Below are positions 59,622 through 64,000 of a DNA stretch of 64,000 bases, in pieces (within the stretch, counting starts at the first letter, position 1; every line of letters begins with the position of its first letter). Source of the stretch: Vitellaria paradoxa. Taxonomy: Eukaryota; Streptophyta; Magnoliopsida; Ericales; Sapotaceae. The stretch spans positions 42,486,663 to 42,550,662 of the forward strand of contig CM034239.1 in NCBI GenBank assembly GCA_019916065.1, given 5' to 3'. The notes under the pieces are model-generated. The model made no database searches. It worked only from the letters and a program-made list of their open reading frames with translations, and had not been told where the DNA came from. The translations under genes were made by a program, and so were the position numbers.

Positions 59622-62600
59622 ATAGTGGTTGTAGCAATCATATGACTAGGCAAGAGAATATTTTCCGTACCATGGATAGTTCAATTCGAACTAACGTGCG
59701 ACTTGGAAATGGCGAGGCTGTTCAGATTGAAGGGAAGGGAACCATTGCAGTAAAAACAAATTCAGGTATTGAAAGACTGATCCATGATGTTTATTTCATT
59801 CCTGGTTTGGTAATTGACTTGCTTAGTGTGGGTCAGTTGATGAGAAAAGGGTATTCAGTTCTGTTTTATGATAATGTGTGTGAAATTAAAAATTCTAAGC
59901 AGACTATTGCTAAGATCCAAATGACAGAAAATAAAATGTTTCCTCTTGAATTATCATGGTTGGATGATTGTGCTTTGGTTGCTAATGCTGATAGTAATCA
60001 TATTTGGCATTTGAGATATGGACATTTGCATTTTAATGGGCTGAAATTATTGAGTCAGAAAAGTATGGTGTCGGGGCTGCCATTTATTACTGCTGCCAAC
60101 AATGTTTGTGAAGGTTGTATTTATGGTAAGCAACACAAGCTGCCATTTCCAGTTGGGAAAGCTTGGAGAGCCAAGATGCCTTTAGAATTAGTTCATACAG
60201 ACATTTGTGGGCCAATGAGAACATTATCTTTAAACAAGAGTAAATATTTTCTCTTATTTACTGACGATTTTTCTAGTATGAGTTGGGTGTTTTTTCTTAT
60301 TCAGAAATCAGAGGTGTTTGAAAAATTTAAGGAGTTCAAAGCTTTTGTAGAGAAGCAAAGTGGTCGTGAACTTAAAACCCTCAGAACAGACAGAGGGGGA
60401 GAGTTTTTATCTGAAGAATTTACTCAGTTTTGCAAAGAATTGGGCATCCGCAGGCAGCTAACAGTAAAGAAAACTCCAGAGCAGAACGGTGTGGCAGAGA
60501 GGAAAAATCGAACGGTTGTAGAAATGGCACGAAGTTTGTTGAATGAGAAAAAGCTCCCAAATGATTTCTGGGCTGAAGCAGTAGCTACATCAGTCCATCT
60601 TCTCAATATTTCTCCAACTAAGGCAGTGAGGAACATGACGCCTTATGAGGCATGGTGGAAGACTAAGCCCAATGTAAGTAATCTGAAAATTTTTGGTAGT
60701 ATTGCATATACTTTGATTGACTCAAGTGATCGTGCTAAGATGGATAAGAAGAATGAAAAATGTATTTTTGTGGGGTATAGTGAAGAAACCAGAGGTTGTC
60801 GTTTATATAATCCTATCATAAAGAAGCTAATCATTCGTAGAGATGTTGTGTTTGATGAAAGCAGCAGCTGGCAGTGGAATGATGAAAGAAATCAGAACTT
60901 ACCAGGTCTCCAAGTGTTGCCAGAAACAATACAACCAGAGATGCAGACAGCGTCACCTGCATCATCTCCAGTAAAGAGTCCAGCAGAGCCGATTCAATCA
61001 ATAACTCCTTTGCTCTCAGCAGGTTCTTCTAGCAGCAATGGAAATGAAACCCCACCAAGAAAGTTCCGATCCTTGAGAGAGATCTATGCAACTCCTCTTG
61101 CTCTTATGGTTGTTGAACCCACAAGCTATGAAGAAGCAGCTAAAAAAGATGAATGGAAAAAATCAATGCAGGAAGAAATGAATGCCATTGAAAGAAACAA
61201 CACATGGGAGCTTGTTGATTTACCGTCAGGGAAAAATGCTGTAGGCGTAACATGGATTTATAAAGTGAAGTACCATGCTGATGGGAGTCTGCAGAAATAC
61301 AAGGCAAGGTTGGTCGCTAAAGGGTACGTACAAAAGGCTGGAGTTGATTATTTTGAAACTTATTCTCCTGTTGCTAGATTTGAAACTGTGAGAATAATTC
61401 TGGCATTGGCGGCTGAAATGAGATGGAATATTTTCCAATTTGATGTTAAATCAGCATTTTTAAATGGTGCTTTGAATGAAGATGTGTATGTTGATCAACC
61501 ACAAGGTTTTGTTTTTGATGGTAAGGAAGAGAAAGTTTACAAGTTAAAGAAAGCTCTCTATGGTCTCAAACAAGCTCCGAGAGCATGGTATGGTAGACTT
61601 GATTCCTATCTACGACAAAATGCTTTTCGTAGAAGTGATAGTGAGCCTACTTTGTATGTGAAGGTGAATAGTACTGATGTGCTTATCGTTTGCATTTATG
61701 TTGATGATATCATTTACACAGGTTCTTCTAATACTCTTATTAGAGAATTTAAAGAAAGCATGATGTGTGAGTTTGATATGACAGATTTGGGGTTGTTGCA
61801 TTATTTTTTGGGTCTTCAAATTCAACAAACAGAGAATGGCATTTTTATTTCTCAAGAAAAGTATGCTACTGACTTACTTGAGAAATATAAAATGCTCAAT
61901 TGCAAAGTTGCTGCTACAGCCATGAATATTTGTGAGAAGATGGTTATGCATAATAGGACTGCAAAAGCTAATGAGAAGTGGTTTAGAAGCATTGTTGGTG
62001 GATTGATGTATTTGACTCATACATGACCAGATATTGTGTTTCCTGTTAGTTTAGTTTCCAGGTTCATGCACAGTCCTTCGAAGCATCATCTTGGAGCAGC
62101 CAAACGGATCCTCAGATACATATGTGCCACTGCAGATTATGGAATTTGGTATAAACCAGTTTCTGATTTTAAATTAGTTGGTTTTACTGACAGTGATTGG
62201 GCTGGTTTTGTAGATGATCGAAAAAGCACAAGTGGATATATTTTCAACCTTGGTTCAGGTGCTGTTTCATGGAATTCAAAGAAGCAAGCTACTACAGCAC
62301 TATCATCATTAGAAGCAGAATACATTGCTGCAACTGCAACTGTTTGCCAAGCCATTTGGATAAAGAGAATTCTTGCAGATATGTAGCAAAACCAGCAGCA
62401 TTCAATAGAGATTTACTGTGACAACAAGGCCACCATATCAATGACAAAGAATCCGGTCTTCCACGGTAGAACCAAGTATATTGAGCTGTGTTACCACTTC
62501 ATCAGAGATGTTGTTGCATATGGGGAAATTGCAATGAAATACTGTCCAACCATTGAACAAGTTGCTGATGGCTTTACTAAAGTACTCTCTCACTCCAAAT

Positions 62601-62665
62601 TTGTTAAATTCAGAAGTCTCCTTGGTGTATCTGGTTTCGCATCAAGAGGGAGTGATGAAATGTGA
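59390..62665 (+). pseudogene. Copia pol polyprotein with two in-frame stops
   Basis: This frame carries two CCHC zinc knuckles (59393-59434 and 59462-59503). Then come the aspartic protease motif WFLDSGCSNHMT, the integrase zinc region (WHLRYGHLHF ... CEGCIYGKQ) and the integrase core with Asp in LVHTDICGP, Asp in TDRGGEF and Glu in TPEQNGVAERKNR. Reverse transcriptase follows (ARLVAKGY, QFDVKSAFLNG, active-site YVDDIIYTG) and RNase H (FTDSDWAGF, SSLEAEYIA). Stops interrupt it at 62024-62026 (before RNase H) and 62384-62386. The frame ends at 62663-62665, just inside the right LTR. The element cannot make a full polyprotein but could be mobilised by others. Confidence 0.92.
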
Positions 62666-63020
62666 TGCTTAGTTAGTTCCTATTTTTATGCTACCGTTGA
62701 CTAAGTTAGTTGTTTAGTGTGTCAATTAGTGGGTCTATTTAGTTGAGGAAATTATGGAGTCGTGGAGTTATGGTTTGGTTTGTGGAACTACTTCCACTTC
62801 TTTAGGCCCACGAATTTGTGCAGTTTGTGGTGTTTTTTTCTTTAAATAGCAAGTCTTGTTCCTGTTTTGGTAGTATCTCAAAAAACAATATCAGTGCATA
62901 TCAAAAAATATTAGTTTGAGTGTTTGTCTTCCTTTTCCTTTACACTTTCCTACACTGTGGCTTTGTATTTTTTCTCCATTTTGTACTCTGCTTTCTAAAT
63001 TGGTAGGTATATTTCCAACA
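62656..63020 (+). repeat. 3' LTR of copia element
   Basis: 365-bp direct repeat of 58137-58502, preceded by the purine tract. It ends directly against subtilase sequence (GCCGTCACCGATGG). Confidence 0.93.
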
Positions 63021-64000
63021 CCGCCGTCACCGATGGGGCCGACGTCATATCCCTCAACGTCGATGGTGTCGTCGTTCCTTATTACCTCAACTCCATTGCC
63101 ATCAGTGCATTCGGAGCTTCTGACGCGGGGGTTTTTGTATCTGCCTCCGCCGGAAATGAAGAGCCCGGTGGTCTCACCGTCACAAACGTCGCACCCTGGG
63201 TCAACACAGTCAGCGCTGGAACTATTGATCAGGACTTTCCTGCCAACGTTAAGCTGGGAAACGGTAAAATCATCCCATGTGTGAGTATTTACAGTGGGCC
63301 AGGCTTAGCTCCGGGCCAGATGTACCAACTGGTATACGCTGAAAATGAAACCGGTGATAGTTACTCTTCATCACTCTGCTCAGAAGGCTCATTAGACCCC
63401 AACTTTGTCAAAGGCAAGATCGTAATGTGCGACAGAGGGATTAACTCAAGAACCACCAAAGGCGAAGTAGTTTGAAAAGTCGGCGACATCGGAATGATAC
63501 TAGCAAACGAAGTGTTCGACAGCGAAAGCTTAGTCACAGACTGCCACATCCTCCCCGCCACCTCCGTCGGCGCAACATCCGACGACGAGATAAGGAAGTA
63601 CATCACAGTGGCATCAAAGTCCCAGTGACCGCCAACGACGACGATAATCTTCAAAGGGACTCGGTTCAACGTACGGCCAGCGCCTGTTGTGGCCTCATTC
63701 TTAGCCAGGGGTCCCAACCTGGCGTTACTGGAAATTCTAAAGCCCGAAGTAATTGCGCCGAGGTTGAACATCCTCGCCGCTTGGCCGGACAGAATCGGCC
63801 CCTTGGGTGTTCCCTCCGACAATCGCAAAACTGAATTCAACATACTCTCCCACACATCGATGGCTTGTCCTCACGTTTCCGGGCTGGCAGCGCTGCTAAA
63901 AACTGCTCATCCCGAATGGAGCCTGACGACAATTTGATCAGCGTTGATAATGAGTGCATATACAGTAGATAATCATTGTGAATAAATGTTACAAGGGTAA

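Larger units (their letters stand above)
58137..63020 (+). mobile_element. Ty1/copia LTR retrotransposon, disabled
   Basis: LTRs are 58137-58502 and 62656-63020, starting TGAAATGTGATGC and ending TTCCAACA. The primer site TGGTATCAGAGCC (tRNA-iMet type) follows the left LTR. The purine tract AAGAGGGAGTGA precedes the right one. Internal order is gag, protease, integrase, reverse transcriptase, RNase H, as in copia elements. LTRs differ at about 8 positions, all transitions, plus one length change in a T run, so roughly 2% divergence and a fairly young insertion. No matching 5-bp duplication is visible (GCTTA on the left, CCGCC on the right). The coding region has a frame change and two stops. 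Short LTRs and 4.9-kb size fit an Ale-like lineage, but the lineage was not tested. Confidence 0.95.
57902..64000 (+). pseudogene. SBT1-type subtilase pseudogene, split by a copia element
   Basis: The left part (57902-58136) encodes NEATNGKMNETTEYRSP, catalytic His in DTDGHGTHTAS and GMAPKARFAAYKVCWN. The frame then slips and continues as DFDILVAFDA. After the copia insertion (58137-63020) homology resumes at 63022: AVTDGADVISLNV, the oxyanion Asn region SASAGNEEPG, a protease-associated segment (SLDPNFVKGKIVMCDRG), and the catalytic Ser in [11 protein letters not shown], where the usual Gly before Thr is His. In-frame stops are at 63473, 63626, 63935, 63983 and 63998. The signal peptide, propeptide and catalytic Asp region are absent upstream. 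Intact relatives are secreted SBT1.5/1.6-type serine proteases. It is clearly non-functional and runs to the window edge. Confidence 0.9.

Noticed and set aside
62916..63284. 122-codon frame across the LTR/subtilase border
   Set aside because: Out of phase with the subtilase reading, which is unambiguous in another frame.

Overview
The window looks like nuclear DNA of a flowering plant, probably a eudicot. It is very AT-rich, its genes have many spliced exons with GT/AG borders, and its families are plant-specific (a DUF506 pair, an N-myristoylated CDK-like kinase, an SBT1-type subtilase). It also carries a eukaryotic tRNA-Gly without encoded CCA, plastid-derived fragments, and a dense load of plant transposons: Copia, a short LTR element, CACTA, hAT, MULE-like foldbacks, Tourist-like MITEs and tRNA-derived SINEs. 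The species cannot be named from sequence alone.

Left end (1-11 kb). Two DUF506 (PDDEXK-like) paralogues lie in tandem on the minus strand. The right copy (9038-10752) is complete, with three exons and 314 residues. The left copy (1102-1733) shows only the first two exons. The expected third exon is not found before the window edge, and a possible separate minus-strand first exon sits in its place. Both copies have a TATA box and share a 10-bp promoter word.

11-29 kb holds no convincing intact protein gene. It contains MITEs, a SINE with a perfect 17-bp target duplication, a hAT-type element with a perfect 8-bp duplication, a palindrome-rich tandem array (17.36-18.17 kb), a 1.26-kb inverted repeat (23.7-24.95 kb), and a possible Pack-MULE (26.04-27.86 kb) carrying a broken arogenate dehydrogenase N-terminal fragment. 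tRNA-Gly(GCC) is at 28.0 kb.

29.3-41.8 kb is one long minus-strand gene for a CDK-like protein kinase of the At1g54610 type. Eight coding exons join in frame to 699 residues. Its introns hold a 1.94-kb LTR element with a 5-bp duplication, a plastid-derived mosaic (ycf2 end plus 23S rRNA piece) and long microsatellites.

42-57.7 kb is gene-poor and transposon-rich: a complete-ended CACTA element (52.48-54.29 kb), a second candidate CACTA end, and two hAT-type elements.

57.9-64.0 kb is an SBT1-type subtilase pseudogene, broken by a frameshift, several in-frame stops and a 4.9-kb Ty1/copia element. The copia element is itself disabled by a frame change and two stops.

The only genes that look functional are the complete DUF506 gene, the kinase and the tRNA. 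Nothing in the window resembles an operon, CRISPR array or other coordinated novel system. The most unusual features are the palindromic tandem array, the gene-fragment-carrying element, and the duplicated zinc knuckle in the copia element.
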